Source: a virus
Reading direction: 5' to 3' (one strand)
DNA: 29,711 bases
Virus record (IMG/VR): IMGVR_UViG_3300021365_000068
Location: 1 to 29,711 of that record
The position numbers were made by a program, and so were the translations under genes. Under the pieces are notes generated by a model, which was given only the letters and a program-made list of their open reading frames with translations, searched no databases and was not told the origin of the DNA. Below, one piece after another: positions 6,884 to 14,562 of the stretch. The number at the start of each line of letters is the position of its first letter. Within the stretch, counting starts at the first letter, position 1.

Positions 6884-9800
6884 ATGGTTATTGGATGGGT
6901 TATTGCGGCAGTAGTAGCTGTCGTCGTCGGCGCAGCGCAGCTGATGAAAAACATGCAGCAAAAGATGAAGGACAAACAGGCTGGCATGATGCTCAGCAAA
7001 AGTGGTGGCTCTAACCCGATCAAAATGATTTACGGAAAGAGGCGAATTTCGACAGACAATGCTTGGAAAGCCGTGTCCAGATACGCAATGCCACAAACTA
7101 GCGGCTGGGACAGCGCCTACATATCGCCAAGAGAGAGCACCGCAAACACCAAAAATCACAGTGACTATTTGCACAGATTGGATGTGTGGTGTCAGGGCCC
7201 GGTGCACTCAATTGGCAACTATAAAATCGACAAGGACAAAACAGGGCACGCTCGGTTTTCAAATGGTAGTAAGGCATGGGCGAGAATTCTTACAAAGCAC
7301 GGGAACCCAAATCAAACGATGTTCTCGGCGCTTCGGTCCAATCATGGGGCTATCACTTCAAGCATGAAAGCGCAGGACCTTGCGTGGTCATGGTGTCGGT
7401 TTTATTACAAGCCTGATGACCCAGAGTTTCAAGGTGAGCCCAACATTACTGCTGAGATTCAGGGACTCAAGGTGTGGGACCCTCGCACGCACCTCAACAG
7501 CCCAACAGTTAAAGCATGGTCAGATAACCCGGCGCTGTGTCTGCTGGACTACTTACTGGCAGATTATGGTCGAGCGCTTTCAGTAAACGATGTTGATATA
7601 CCCAGTTTCATTGCTGCAGCCAACTCCTGCGACACTATGGTTGACCTACCAGACGAGCCGACCGCGCAAGAGTCGATAAGCTTTTACGACCCTGAGACAG
7701 GGACAATGATTTCTATTCCGGTCGGTGGGTTTTTCCCCGGATACCGAAATGGGCAGCCTGCAAACTCACGCAAGCGCTACACCACAAATATTGTCCTTGA
7801 GTCTGACAATTCAACCATCGACAACTGCCAAGAACTACTCAAAACAATGAAAGGCTCGCTGCCTTTTATTAATGGTAAATATCGGTTGATGATGGAAGAA
7901 GAGGGCACCTCTGTCATGTCTTTCAGCAATGACAACATCATCGGCGGTGTCAATCTAGGCTGGGCAGACAGATCCAAACGGTTAAACCGGGCGACAATAA
8001 AGTTCCCTAATGAAAACAAAGGCTACCAAGACGACACAGTTAGTTGGCCCGCAGCAGGCAGCGCACTTCATCAGGCCTATGTTTCTGCAGACAACGACGA
8101 CGAGTTGCACAGTGAATTTGAGTTGATTGGTGTCACTGACATGTATCAGGCACGAGACATGGCTGAATTTGCAGTGAGGGACTCACGCAGTCAGGAATAC
8201 ATAACTTTCAAAACGCAGCCACAGGCAATGGCGCTAGATGTTGGGGACGTCATAACGGTCTCAAATGACGCGCTAGATATTGTCAACAAACTCTATCGGG
8301 TCCGCGAGACCTCAATGAATGCAGACCTTACTGTCACGGTAAAGGGCCAAATCTATGATGCAACCATTTATCCCTGGAGCGTTGGGGATGAGGATGCGGA
8401 GGCTGCTGCGCTAAATATGACGCCTAGTCTATTTGATCAACCAGCTGCGATGGTAAATGTTGCTGCAACAACAGCTACGCGACTCAATGATGACGGTACA
8501 GCACACACCGATGCCACGGTGACATGGGATGAGCTGCCGACAGGCACCTCCGCTGTTGAATGTATTGAGGTTGGTTACAAGCTAAATGCTGAGAGCGTCT
8601 ACACATGGGCGATTCTGCCAGCCGATACGGAAAGCCATACCATCACGGGGCTTCAAGACGTGCAGCTGTACAACATTGCTGTGAGGTATCGGAATACAGT
8701 GGGTAAGTTCTCAGCCGTAGTTGTAGTGAATATTGGCACGCTAACAGCTGGGACTAATCTTGACGCAGCAGCTGTAGCCGCACAGGCCGCAGCGGACGCA
8801 GCAGCGCTTGAAGCAGCACAAGCTCTTACCGATGCCGCAGCTGCAGCTGCAGCTGTCGCCGCGCTCGACTTTTCCTCGTATCTCGAAGCCGATGATCTTC
8901 CGGATCTATCAGACTACATCACGACAGCTGAGGGAGCGGCGCTTCAGTCAGCCGCCGAAACCTATGCAGCCGGTCTAACAACAAACCTACAGACCGCTGC
9001 TCAAGTCACCGCAGCAATTGAAGCTGATGAGACTGTCATTGATGGGGCACGGATTACCACCGGGACCATTGATGCTGCACGGGTTTCAATCTCAGGGATC
9101 AACATCTCAGAGCTGAATAACGACAGCCTGTACGCTACTGGGACCGAGGTGTCGGATGCAGTTGAGGCAATTGACCTGTCGGACTATGTGGCAAACGCAG
9201 ATCTGGCAGGCTATGTGACAACGGCTCAGGGCGCTGCACTGCAGGCCGCTGCTGAATTATATGCCGATGGTCTCACGACAAACCTGCAAACAGCCGCGCA
9301 AGTATCTGCAGCAATTGAAGCCGACACGACTGTCATTGATGGGGCAAGGATTACCACTGGCACCATCGCCGCTGGTCGTATTAGCATTTCGGGGCTTAAC
9401 GCCTCTGACCTCAACAACGATGCGTTTGCGTCGCCGAGTGACATCCCGGATGTTTCAGACTTTGCTACTACTGCAGAGCTGACGGCTGCCCAAACAGCAG
9501 CTGAAACAGCGGCAGCGGCATACGCCGACCTACAAGTGTCAGGCCTTGCTACTACTGCAGAGCTGACGGCTGCCCAAACAGCAGCTGAAACAGCAGCAGC
9601 AGCATACGCCGATTTGTTATTTGCAAGTGCTCCAACAGACACTGACATCACAAACGCGGTCAATGCGGTAGAAACTGCACTGGAAGCCTACGCCGACGGC
9701 TTAGTGGAGGATCTAGCAACTGGGGCCGAACTTACAGCCGCTCAAGAAGCTATGGAAACCTACGCCGACGGATTAGTCACTGGACTACAAACTGCTGCGC

Positions 9801-10867
9801 AAGTATCTGCAGCAATTGCAGCCGACACGACTGTCATTGATGGCGCTCGGATTACGACTGGCACCATTAACGCGGCCCGAATAAGCCTCTCGGGTTTTAA
9901 CCTATCGGACCTCAATAACGACGGCTTTGCGTTGTCAACTGACATCCCAGACATTTCCAATCTGCAAACAGCCGCCCAAGTTACTGCAGCCATTCAGACT
10001 GATACAACATCAATCCAAGGGTCACGAATCGTTACAGGCAGCCTATCAGCCGGAACTATCTCAGGCGGGACGTTAGACTTTACAAATGTAAACGCTGACA
10101 ACCTGTATGTGAGTTCAATCAGTGGTGACATCAACACACTGGTGCCCTTTAAAAAACAAACAACTCAGACGATTCCATATCTCACAGCATCGACGAGTTT
10201 TACTATTTTTGAAGGAACTATTCCGGCATCCGGGAGCTCAGACATAAAGCGAAAGCCATATATTTCAGCGACAGGCTGGGGTGTCTTTGAAAACGACGAC
10301 GTTTATAAACTTGAGTTGTTTATGAAAGTAAACGACCCTTCGCCGTCAGCTACTTCACTTGGCATTATCTCGAGCCCAACGCTAAGTAGTGCGACTGGCT
10401 ATATGCCCGCAATGGGTTCGGTACAAGTACCCGGTCAGGTTTATGTCCAGTCCGGTACAGTGTTGCAGGATCAGTATTATAGCTATGTAAGAACGCTCGG
10501 GAGTGTGTGGTATTCCTTTTATAATAGTAGTACGAATAAAACAACCATAAGCTATGTCAGAGACCCAGTCTCAGGCACTGGTCCAATACTCTCGGCTGCG
10601 AATCGCTCACTTAAATCACCAGCGCCTGCAGCTAGTTATCAGCTAGTAAACGAGTTCTTTTTCCGGTCTCCATTTGATTATGACCCTTACCAGTTTGCCA
10701 TCAATGGTGCACTGTCTGACGCAACCGAGCACGCGGTTGATTGTCAGATAAAACTTCGGCTTTTTAATCAGGTTGGAAGTGGTGCAATACCCTACTCACA
10801 GCCCAACAAGAACTGGACAAATGATCGGATATATAACTTGTCCGGGATCATGATGTCTTTGAGGTAA
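6884..10867 (+). CDS. tail tip attachment protein/central fibre (gpJ-like), with FN3 and repeat region
   Basis: The largest gene here, 1327 residues. Residues 1-30 form a hydrophobic N-terminal helix (GWVIAAVVAVVVGAAQLM), followed by PIKMIYGKRRISTDNAW, the 'IP..YG.RRV' start typical of central fibre/host-specificity proteins. Residues about 30-510 form the conserved baseplate-hub-like region. Residues about 520-625 look like a fibronectin type III domain. Residues 625-1085 are an alanine-rich, probably trimeric coiled-coil shaft with at least four copies of a unit containing TVIDGARITTGTI. The last 240 residues are aromatic and glycine rich without recognisable repeats and are the likely receptor-binding tip. 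The start has AAGGAC nine bases upstream. Roles follow from the family; receptor specificity is not visible. Confidence 0.85.
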   Translation: MVIGWVIAAVVAVVVGAAQLMKNMQQKMKDKQAGMMLSKSGGSNPIKMIYGKRRISTDNAWKAVSRYAMPQTSGWDSAYISPRESTANTKNHSDYLHRLDVWCQGPVHSIGNYKIDKDKTGHARFSNGSKAWARILTKHGNPNQTMFSALRSNHGAITSSMKAQDLAWSWCRFYYKPDDPEFQGEPNITAEIQGLKVWDPRTHLNSPTVKAWSDNPALCLLDYLLADYGRALSVNDVDIPSFIAAANSCDTMVDLPDEPTAQESISFYDPETGTMISIPVGGFFPGYRNGQPANSRKRYTTNIVLESDNSTIDNCQELLKTMKGSLPFINGKYRLMMEEEGTSVMSFSNDNIIGGVNLGWADRSKRLNRATIKFPNENKGYQDDTVSWPAAGSALHQAYVSADNDDELHSEFELIGVTDMYQARDMAEFAVRDSRSQEYITFKTQPQAMALDVGDVITVSNDALDIVNKLYRVRETSMNADLTVTVKGQIYDATIYPWSVGDEDAEAAALNMTPSLFDQPAAMVNVAATTATRLNDDGTAHTDATVTWDELPTGTSAVECIEVGYKLNAESVYTWAILPADTESHTITGLQDVQLYNIAVRYRNTVGKFSAVVVVNIGTLTAGTNLDAAAVAAQAAADAAALEAAQALTDAAAAAAAVAALDFSSYLEADDLPDLSDYITTAEGAALQSAAETYAAGLTTNLQTAAQVTAAIEADETVIDGARITTGTIDAARVSISGINISELNNDSLYATGTEVSDAVEAIDLSDYVANADLAGYVTTAQGAALQAAAELYADGLTTNLQTAAQVSAAIEADTTVIDGARITTGTIAAGRISISGLNASDLNNDAFASPSDIPDVSDFATTAELTAAQTAAETAAAAYADLQVSGLATTAELTAAQTAAETAAAAYADLLFASAPTDTDITNAVNAVETALEAYADGLVEDLATGAELTAAQEAMETYADGLVTGLQTAAQVSAAIAADTTVIDGARITTGTINAARISLSGFNLSDLNNDGFALSTDIPDISNLQTAAQVTAAIQTDTTSIQGSRIVTGSLSAGTISGGTLDFTNVNADNLYVSSISGDINTLVPFKKQTTQTIPYLTASTSFTIFEGTIPASGSSDIKRKPYISATGWGVFENDDVYKLELFMKVNDPSPSATSLGIISSPTLSSATGYMPAMGSVQVPGQVYVQSGTVLQDQYYSYVRTLGSVWYSFYNSSTNKTTISYVRDPVSGTGPILSAANRSLKSPAPAASYQLVNEFFFRSPFDYDPYQFAINGALSDATEHAVDCQIKLRLFNQVGSGAIPYSQPNKNWTNDRIYNLSGIMMSLR
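9462..9629 (+). repeat. 84-bp tandem duplication inside the central fibre gene
   Basis: Two in-frame 84-bp units start at 9462 and 9546. The first 49 bases are identical (beginning TTGCTACTACTGCAG), after which they differ at a few sites and then diverge. Each encodes 28 residues including ELTAAQTAAETAAAAYADL. Such high DNA identity points to a recent duplication in the shaft, a way to lengthen the fibre. Confidence 0.85.
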
Positions 10868-10869
10868 TT

Positions 10870-11217
10870 ATGGAATTATTTGTAAAGTACGACCACGAGA
10901 CCGAACAGGTGACACTAGGCCCCCAGTCAGGAATGGCTGGGGAGCCCGGGTGGTTGCCTTATATCGATCATAACCCTGCTATAGAGCCTACCGATATGGA
11001 TGCAGACCGCTACATATCAGAGCTGGATGCTGTTGTTCGGGTTTCGGTCGGTACGCGGCCAGCGCCAACATATCAGCAAAACAGAGCAATGGCTTATCCA
11101 GACATTGGTGAGCAGCTTGACTTGCTTTTTCACGACATAACAACCGGGAACCTAACTACTGACGGCGGCTTGTATCAAGCGCTGCTTGCTGTAAAGCAAG
11201 AGTTTCCTAAGGACTAA
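10870..11217 (+). CDS. tail fibre-associated protein with YPDIGEQLDLLFHD motif
   Basis: A 115-residue acidic protein starting 3 bases after the central fibre stop. Its C-terminal half contains AYPDIGEQLDLLFHDI and ends with LLAVKQEFPKD. This 'YP.IG.QLD.L.HD....VK..FPK' signature is common in small proteins or domains found next to phage tail fibres, and its role there is not established; fibre assembly or fibre tip association is usually assumed. The N-terminal half (VKYDHETEQVTLGP) is beta-rich. It is the last tail gene before the lysis genes. Confidence 0.65.
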   Translation: MELFVKYDHETEQVTLGPQSGMAGEPGWLPYIDHNPAIEPTDMDADRYISELDAVVRVSVGTRPAPTYQQNRAMAYPDIGEQLDLLFHDITTGNLTTDGGLYQALLAVKQEFPKD

Positions 11218-11220
11218 CTT

Positions 11221-11637
11221 ATGAAGTCAAACGAACAAGCCCTGGATCTCCTACGCGTCCATGAAGGCTACCGACAATTCCCCTATGCAGATAGCTTAGG
11301 AATTCAAACAATTGGCTACGGGCGCAACCTGGAGTCACGTGGGATCTCTGAACCTGAAGCAGCAACGCTGCTTGCAAATGATATTACAGAAGCCGAAAGC
11401 CTACTAAAAAAATACTCGTACTATGAAGCCCTTAGCGACGAGCGCAAAGCTGTATTGATTGACATGATGGTCAATTTAGGTGCCACCAGGCTTGCTGCAT
11501 TTAAAAGAATGCACGCAGCTTTGCGCGATGGCGACTACAAACAGGCTTGCGTGGAAATGCTCGACAGTAAGTGGGCAGATCAGGTTGGCCAGCGGGCGCT
11601 TACGCTTGCTGATGTAATGTACAACAACAAAATTTAG
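11221..11637 (+). CDS. phage lysozyme (glycoside hydrolase family 24 endolysin)
   Basis: A 138-residue T4-type lysozyme that cuts the glycan strands of peptidoglycan at the end of infection. The catalytic triad spacing E-x8-D-x5-T is present as Glu15, Asp24 and Thr30 within HEGYRQFPYAD and TIGYGRN. The helical second lobe has DERKAVLIDMMVNLG and FKRMHAAL, both typical, and ends WADQVGQRALTLADVMYNN. There is no signal peptide or signal-anchor segment, so release to the periplasm should depend on a holin, which fits the membrane protein encoded 11 bases downstream. Start ATG 11221 follows AAGGAC. Confidence 0.93.
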   Translation: MKSNEQALDLLRVHEGYRQFPYADSLGIQTIGYGRNLESRGISEPEAATLLANDITEAESLLKKYSYYEALSDERKAVLIDMMVNLGATRLAAFKRMHAALRDGDYKQACVEMLDSKWADQVGQRALTLADVMYNNKI

Positions 11638-11648
11638 GAAAAATCTAT

Positions 11649-12014
11649 ATGTGGTCTTTAGCATTTAAAGCCCTAACGAAGCTAGGTACCAAGTGGCTTA
11701 ATAATCGCGAAAAGAAGAGCGATGCCAAGCTTACTAGAGATCTGGCAATTTTAGCCGGCGAAAGGTCTGCGGATGTAGCTAGTGCCAACGACATGTCCAC
11801 CTCACTCAAAGATGAGTTTTTGACAATTGTGTTAACTATTCCTTTAGGCGTCATATTTTATGCGGCTGTCTGGGGCGACCAAACCATGATTGCCCAGGTT
11901 GAGCTTGCCTTTGAGGTTATGAGTACGCTGCCAGACTGGTACCAATGGTGCTTTATGGGGTGTGTGGCGGCAACGTTTGGCCTTCGATCCGTTAAAGCTT
12001 TTGGCTCAAAATAG
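11649..12014 (+). CDS. putative holin
   Basis: A 121-residue membrane protein just after the lysozyme. The first 55 residues are charged (LNNREKKSDAKLTRD). Two hydrophobic segments follow at about 57-76 (LTIVLTIPLGVIFYAAVWG) and 99-113 (WYQWCFMGCVAATFG), and the protein ends with a short basic tail. Placement and topology fit a holin that forms lethal pores and releases the endolysin. It resembles holin families with an N-terminal cytoplasmic domain and C-terminal transmembrane helices. No separate spanin genes are evident next to it. Call rests mainly on context and hydropathy. Confidence 0.7.
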   Translation: MWSLAFKALTKLGTKWLNNREKKSDAKLTRDLAILAGERSADVASANDMSTSLKDEFLTIVLTIPLGVIFYAAVWGDQTMIAQVELAFEVMSTLPDWYQWCFMGCVAATFGLRSVKAFGSK

Positions 12015-12038
12015 CGCAACATTAAGTAGGAGGCTTCC

Positions 12039-12266
12039 ATGCCAAATCAGTACGCCAATCTACTTGAGAAAATAGAGAGGCAAAATAGTTACTCGTTAAA
12101 GGACAAATTAGAAGCCAGATACGAGTTGAATAGCGCGGCCGCAGCTATTACCAGTGGCATCAAAACTAGCCACAAATACCTCAAAATCATTATTGCGCTG
12201 CAACTTGCCAACCTTGGTTATCAAAACAGCGCATCATTAATAAATCTTATAAAAATCATTTTGTAG
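12039..12266 (+). CDS. small hypothetical protein at the end of the lysis cassette
   Basis: A 75-residue protein I do not recognise. ATG 12039 has a strong ribosome binding site (TAGGAGG, 8 bases upstream). The first half is charged and helical (NLLEKIERQNSYSLKDKLEA); the second has moderately hydrophobic segments (KYLKIIIALQLANLG and SASLINLIKIIL) that could be amphipathic or membrane-associated. It is the last gene before a strong terminator, so it closes the late operon. An antiholin or spanin-like function is conceivable, but there is no lipobox or signal sequence to support it. Confidence 0.6.
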   Translation: MPNQYANLLEKIERQNSYSLKDKLEARYELNSAAAAITSGIKTSHKYLKIIIALQLANLGYQNSASLINLIKIIL

Positions 12267-12271
12267 TTAAG

Positions 12272-12294
12272 CCCTCTTCGGAGGGTTTTTTTTT
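12272..12294 (+). terminator. intrinsic terminator closing the structural/lysis operon
   Basis: CCCTC (12272-12276), loop TTCG, GAGGG (12281-12285), followed by nine T residues. The UUCG tetraloop makes this a very stable hairpin. It separates the late operon from the regulator/integrase operon. Confidence 0.92.
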
Positions 12295-12306
12295 GCGTAC
12301 GGGCCT

Positions 12307-12336
12307 ATGTACAACAGCGACTCTATAACATAAAAT
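12307..12336 (+). promoter_or_regulatory. candidate sigma70-like promoter for the regulator-integrase operon
   Basis: ATGTAC (12307-12312), an 18-base spacer, then TAAAAT (12331-12336), about 30 bases before the regulator ATG. The same TGTAC/18-bp/AT-rich arrangement is seen at 13831, 17075 and 19495. An alternative -10, CTATAA, lies within the spacer. Confidence 0.5.
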
Positions 12337-12368
12337 TATAGAACATTTGAAAGAAGAGGAGATCTGTC

Positions 12369-12686
12369 ATGCACAAGCAAGGCAAAAGAAATGAGGAGTC
12401 GCTGGCTTTACGAAGTAACGCAGGCGTCTTTTTGAAAGCGCTGCGCACTCAGACGCAGCTGACACAACGGGATGTTGCTGAGGCTTTAGGCCTACGCTAT
12501 TACACAATGATCAGCCAGATTGAAAGTGGCGCAGCACGGGTTCCACCTGAGCAATATGCTGCTTACGCTAAAACTCTGGGTGTTGATCCGGCGCTGTTTG
12601 TTCGAAAGCTGACACAATATTATGACCCACACACGTACAGGGCACTGTTTGGCAACGAGCTGTTGTCTCTTAGTGACTTCACCTGA
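12369..12686 (+). CDS. XRE-family helix-turn-helix regulator
   Basis: A 105-residue DNA-binding protein. The helix-turn-helix lies at about 20-65: FLKALRTQTQLTQRDVAEAL, then YYTMISQIESGAARVPPEQY, the usual XRE signature. A short C-terminal region with YYDPHTYRALFGNE is typical of a widespread proteobacterial subgroup rather than of CI-type phage repressors, and there is no peptidase (autocleavage) domain. GAGGAG precedes ATG 12369. Its TGA overlaps the integrase ATG by one base (12686), so it probably controls or is coordinated with integration. The operator-like dyad at 13828 is a candidate target. Whether it is the lysogeny repressor is unknown. Confidence 0.85.
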   Translation: MHKQGKRNEESLALRSNAGVFLKALRTQTQLTQRDVAEALGLRYYTMISQIESGAARVPPEQYAAYAKTLGVDPALFVRKLTQYYDPHTYRALFGNELLSLSDFT

Positions 12687-13702
12687 TGCGCCTTTTTAGA
12701 CGCCCAGGAAGTCAGCAGTGGCAGTATGAGCTATCGACCCCTGATGGTAAAAAGCGCTATTCCGCCAGGACTACTGTTAAAAAAGAAGCACGACTTTTGG
12801 CTGCCTATAAACAACAGCAAGTTGATGACGCACGCAACTTTAACAAAGACCCGTGCATTACCTTAGGTGAGGCTTGCGATAGGTATGTAACAGAGCAGCG
12901 GCGCAAATCACTTGCCAGCCACAAGAACGCAATATGGAACGTCTCACACATTTGTGATGGCAGTCTGTGGGAGCGCAACACTCCCTTTGAAACTTTGTGC
13001 TCAAAAGAGCTAGCTAGACTGCAAAGCAGCAAAGCCCATTTGGCAAACACCTCAATCAACCATCTAACAACGGCCCTAGTCACTATGAAAAACAGGGCTG
13101 AGAGTTGGGGAGTGCAAGCACCAACGTTTAAGGTAAAGAAGCTAAAGACCACGCCTAAATTTCGGTATCTAAGGGAGGGCGAGGAGGCTAAGCTGCTTGG
13201 CGTTTGTAAGTCACAAGAACTAAAAGACCTTATTATTGTACTGGTGGACACTGGCATGCGCATAAGCGAGTGCGTCAGCTTAATGTGGAGTGACGTGGAC
13301 GACCAGGGCGCCCTTGTTTACCGTGGCAAAACTGGCAATCGCACTGTTCTGCCTTTAACGCCTCGAGTGCGCGAGCTGCTTGCCCGGCGGGCTAACAAAA
13401 GCCTTTATGTGTTTCCACATAACACAATACCCAATGCACATCGTACATGCGCCACCAAGGGCATACGCCAAGCTGCAAACCGGGCAGGCTTAAATGCCCC
13501 TGAAGTCACTAAAAAGTTTGGCACGCTGACAGCCCATAGTTTACGGGACACCTATGCCACTCGATTGGTCCTTGCTGGTTTAACGCTGTATCAAGTTCAA
13601 ATCATGCTAGGCCATGCATCCCCAATACAAACCCAAAAATATGCGCACTTGGCCACGGCTGACATTGGCGCCCAAGTTTTAAGCGCGCTTAACAGCACCT
13701 GA
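12686..13702 (+). CDS. tyrosine-family site-specific integrase
   Basis: A 338-residue tyrosine recombinase that should integrate and excise the phage. Residues 1-45 form an N-terminal arm-binding-like region, about 56-150 the core-binding (SAM-like) domain (ITLGEACDRYVTEQ), and 165-338 the catalytic domain. All catalytic residues are visible: Arg192 (TGMRISE), Lys215 (YRGKTGNR), His284 and Arg287 (AHSLRDTYAT), His310 (LGHAS) and nucleophile Tyr319 (QKYAH). Length and intact active site argue for a functional enzyme. It shares one base with the regulator gene before it and is followed by a tRNA-Asn gene about 450 bases downstream, the likely attachment site. Confidence 0.95.
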   Translation: MRLFRRPGSQQWQYELSTPDGKKRYSARTTVKKEARLLAAYKQQQVDDARNFNKDPCITLGEACDRYVTEQRRKSLASHKNAIWNVSHICDGSLWERNTPFETLCSKELARLQSSKAHLANTSINHLTTALVTMKNRAESWGVQAPTFKVKKLKTTPKFRYLREGEEAKLLGVCKSQELKDLIIVLVDTGMRISECVSLMWSDVDDQGALVYRGKTGNRTVLPLTPRVRELLARRANKSLYVFPHNTIPNAHRTCATKGIRQAANRAGLNAPEVTKKFGTLTAHSLRDTYATRLVLAGLTLYQVQIMLGHASPIQTQKYAHLATADIGAQVLSALNST

Positions 13703-13728
13703 ACGATTAACCTACATTATATGAAGAC
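13702..13728 (+). promoter_or_regulatory. putative phage RNA polymerase promoter, copy 1
   Basis: AACGATTAACCTAC followed by ATTATATG and AAGAC, starting on the integrase stop codon. It shares this layout with copies at 17705, 20268 and 20342. By analogy with T3 (ATTAACC... core) and SP6 (TATAGAAG) promoters, the start site would be the G at 13723. It reads toward the attachment region and polymerase gene but meets a terminator 10 bases later. Confidence 0.72.
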
Positions 13729-13732
13729 GTTG

Positions 13733-13755
13733 AAGCCGCTTAATTGCGGCTTTTT
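13733..13755 (+). terminator. intrinsic terminator after the integrase
   Basis: AAGCCGC (13733-13739), loop TTAATT, GCGGCTT (13746-13752), then T residues to 13755. The stem and loop are the same as in the terminator at 17736. Confidence 0.9.
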
Positions 13756-13827
13756 AATACCGTCAATTACCACTAATTTTACTTGCAGATAAATTTTATT
13801 CGCAATTAAATTTAATACTTAGTAAAA

Positions 13828-13860
13828 ACTGTGTACATACGTGTACAGTAAGTCTATTAT
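13828..13860 (+). promoter_or_regulatory. candidate promoter with operator-like dyad
   Basis: GTGTAC (13831-13836), an 18-base spacer and TATTAT (13855-13860) form a candidate promoter. The -35 lies inside an imperfect 22-bp dyad at 13828-13849, running from ACTGT to ACAGT, with 16 of 22 positions symmetric. A protein bound to the dyad would block the promoter. The spacing between CTGT and ACAG (12 bases) is not that of a LexA box. The XRE regulator is a possible ligand. Confidence 0.5.
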
Positions 13861-13897
13861 GTCCCCTTACACTATTACTCACTTATGATTAAGGGAC
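13861..13897. repeat. inverted repeat overlapping the ribosome binding site of a small ORF
   Basis: GTCCCCTTA (13861-13869) and TAAGGGAC (13890-13897) pair except for one bulged C. The right arm contains AAGGGA, the ribosome binding site for ATG 13903. If transcription starts far enough upstream, the hairpin could hide this site; with the start predicted near 13867 only part of the left arm would be in the RNA. Confidence 0.5.
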
Positions 13898-13902
13898 AAT
13901 TT

Positions 13903-13980
13903 ATGGAAAAGCAAAGTGGAGAGCAAGGATCAGACATGATCTGGTGGCTAACTGAACCAGAGGAACGTGGATATGTGTGA
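13903..13980 (+). CDS. possible leader-type peptide (25 aa)
   Basis: ATG 13903 follows AAGGGA at a good distance and encodes 25 residues, MEKQSGEQGSDMIWWLTEPE followed by ERGYV. It is the first reading frame after the candidate promoter at 13831 and overlaps the next small frame by 8 bases, which could couple their translation. I do not recognise it. It may be a leader peptide or chance. Confidence 0.3.
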   Translation: MEKQSGEQGSDMIWWLTEPEERGYV

Positions 13981-14146
13981 AGTGCTATCTATTGTTAAGA
14001 AGGCTTTGGCCACCAAGCTGCCAGAGGAGTTGACACTGCTGCAGCTATCGCAAGCCGAAGATGAGAAACTATGGGGAATACTAGAGGTGCGTGTCCCCGC
14101 TACTATTCACCATGGAGATTTTAGGAAAAACAAATGCACCCTTTAG
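13973..14146 (+). CDS. small hypothetical protein (57 aa) beside the tRNA
   Basis: A frame of 57 codons from ATG 13973 to TAG 14144-14146, with GAGGAACG about 7-13 bases upstream as a weak to fair ribosome binding site. The sequence is helix-prone (EVLSIVKKALATKLPEELTL and LSQAEDEKLWGILEV). Its position after the candidate regulated promoter, between integrase and tRNA, would suit a small regulatory or excisionase-like protein, but it has no visible helix-turn-helix and is not clearly basic. No homologue is recognised. Confidence 0.42.
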   Translation: MCEVLSIVKKALATKLPEELTLLQLSQAEDEKLWGILEVRVPATIHHGDFRKNKCTL

Positions 14147-14153
14147 AGCTAAG

Positions 14154-14229
14154 TGGCTCCGACACCTGGGCTCGAACCAGGGACCCACGGATTAACAGTC
14201 CGTTGCTCTACCAACTGAGCTATGTCGGA
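14154..14229 (-). tRNA. tRNA-Asn (anticodon GTT), complete, with encoded CCA
   Basis: On the minus strand the 76 bases fold as a full cloverleaf: acceptor TCCGACA with TGTCGGA, D-arm GCTC/GAGC, anticodon stem ACGGA/TCCGT around loop CTGTTAA (anticodon GTT), T-arm CCTGG/CCAGG around TTCGAGC, discriminator G and CCA. There is no mismatch in the stems. Phage attachment sites usually carry only the 3' part of a tRNA, so a complete gene is notable. Its 3' end faces the integrase, as expected for a tRNA used as integration target. It could also be a phage-borne tRNA used in translation. Confidence 0.95.
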
Positions 14230-14241
14230 ATTACTCAAAAA

Positions 14242-14259
14242 GGACACAAAGCGGACACA
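14242..14259 (+). repeat. candidate integrase arm-type sites, pair 1
   Basis: Two GGACACA motifs at 14242 and 14253, 11 bases apart (one helical turn). The composite repeat GGACACAAA, two variable bases, then GGACACA recurs 237 bases to the right. It lies 13 bases from the tRNA. Confidence 0.55.
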
Positions 14260-14562
14260 CATGCGCAACTTTGTATCTATCAACCTTTCTACAAAAAGCC
14301 TGAAACTCTTGCTATGCATACGTTTCAAGCCCCTCTAACTAAGACCACCTCTGAGACTCTAATGATTAACAGTTGTACGTCACTAAGTTACGCAATACTC
14401 AAAGTCACGCCATATAAGGCTTTCAGCCTTTCTCCGCGCGGTTCTCGCGCACCACCAAGCTAATACTAGACTTAAATCGGACACAAACTGGACACAGTTG
14501 GTGCGCTCTCGCGTGCCTGTAAGAACCGTTTTACCTATTAAAACCAACAAGCGAGGAATACC
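14260..14562. other. non-coding stretch between tRNA and RNA polymerase gene
   Basis: About 300 bases without a convincing gene. I see a weak terminator-like stem AAGGC/GCCTT (about 14416-14430), a GC stem GCGCG/CGCGC (14436-14450) and the second pair of GGACACA repeats. A host-type promoter for the polymerase gene should lie here: TAATAC at about 14461-14466 or the TTGTAC at about 14371 are possible elements, but neither forms a clear promoter. GCGAGGAA gives the ribosome binding site for the gene at 14563. Confidence 0.5.
14479..14496 (+). repeat. candidate integrase arm-type sites, pair 2
   Basis: GGACACA at 14479 and 14490, again 11 bases apart and in the same orientation as pair 1. The first 9 bases of both composites (GGACACAAA) are identical. 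Confidence 0.55.

Noticed and set aside
9226-9663. Long open minus-strand frame inside the fibre gene
   Set aside because: It is an alanine/valine-rich shadow of the repetitive alanine-rich shaft on the plus strand, with no ribosome binding site.
12805-13263. 152-codon minus-strand frame inside the integrase
   Set aside because: The integrase is complete and well supported on the plus strand; the opposite frame has no recognisable protein or start signals.
13828-13849. Possible LexA/SOS box
   Set aside because: CTGT and ACAG are separated by 12 bases instead of 8, so it does not fit the E. coli LexA box; kept only as a general operator candidate.
14134-14463. 109-codon frame across the tRNA
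   Set aside because: It runs antisense through the whole tRNA and the repeat region, has no ribosome binding site and no protein-like features.
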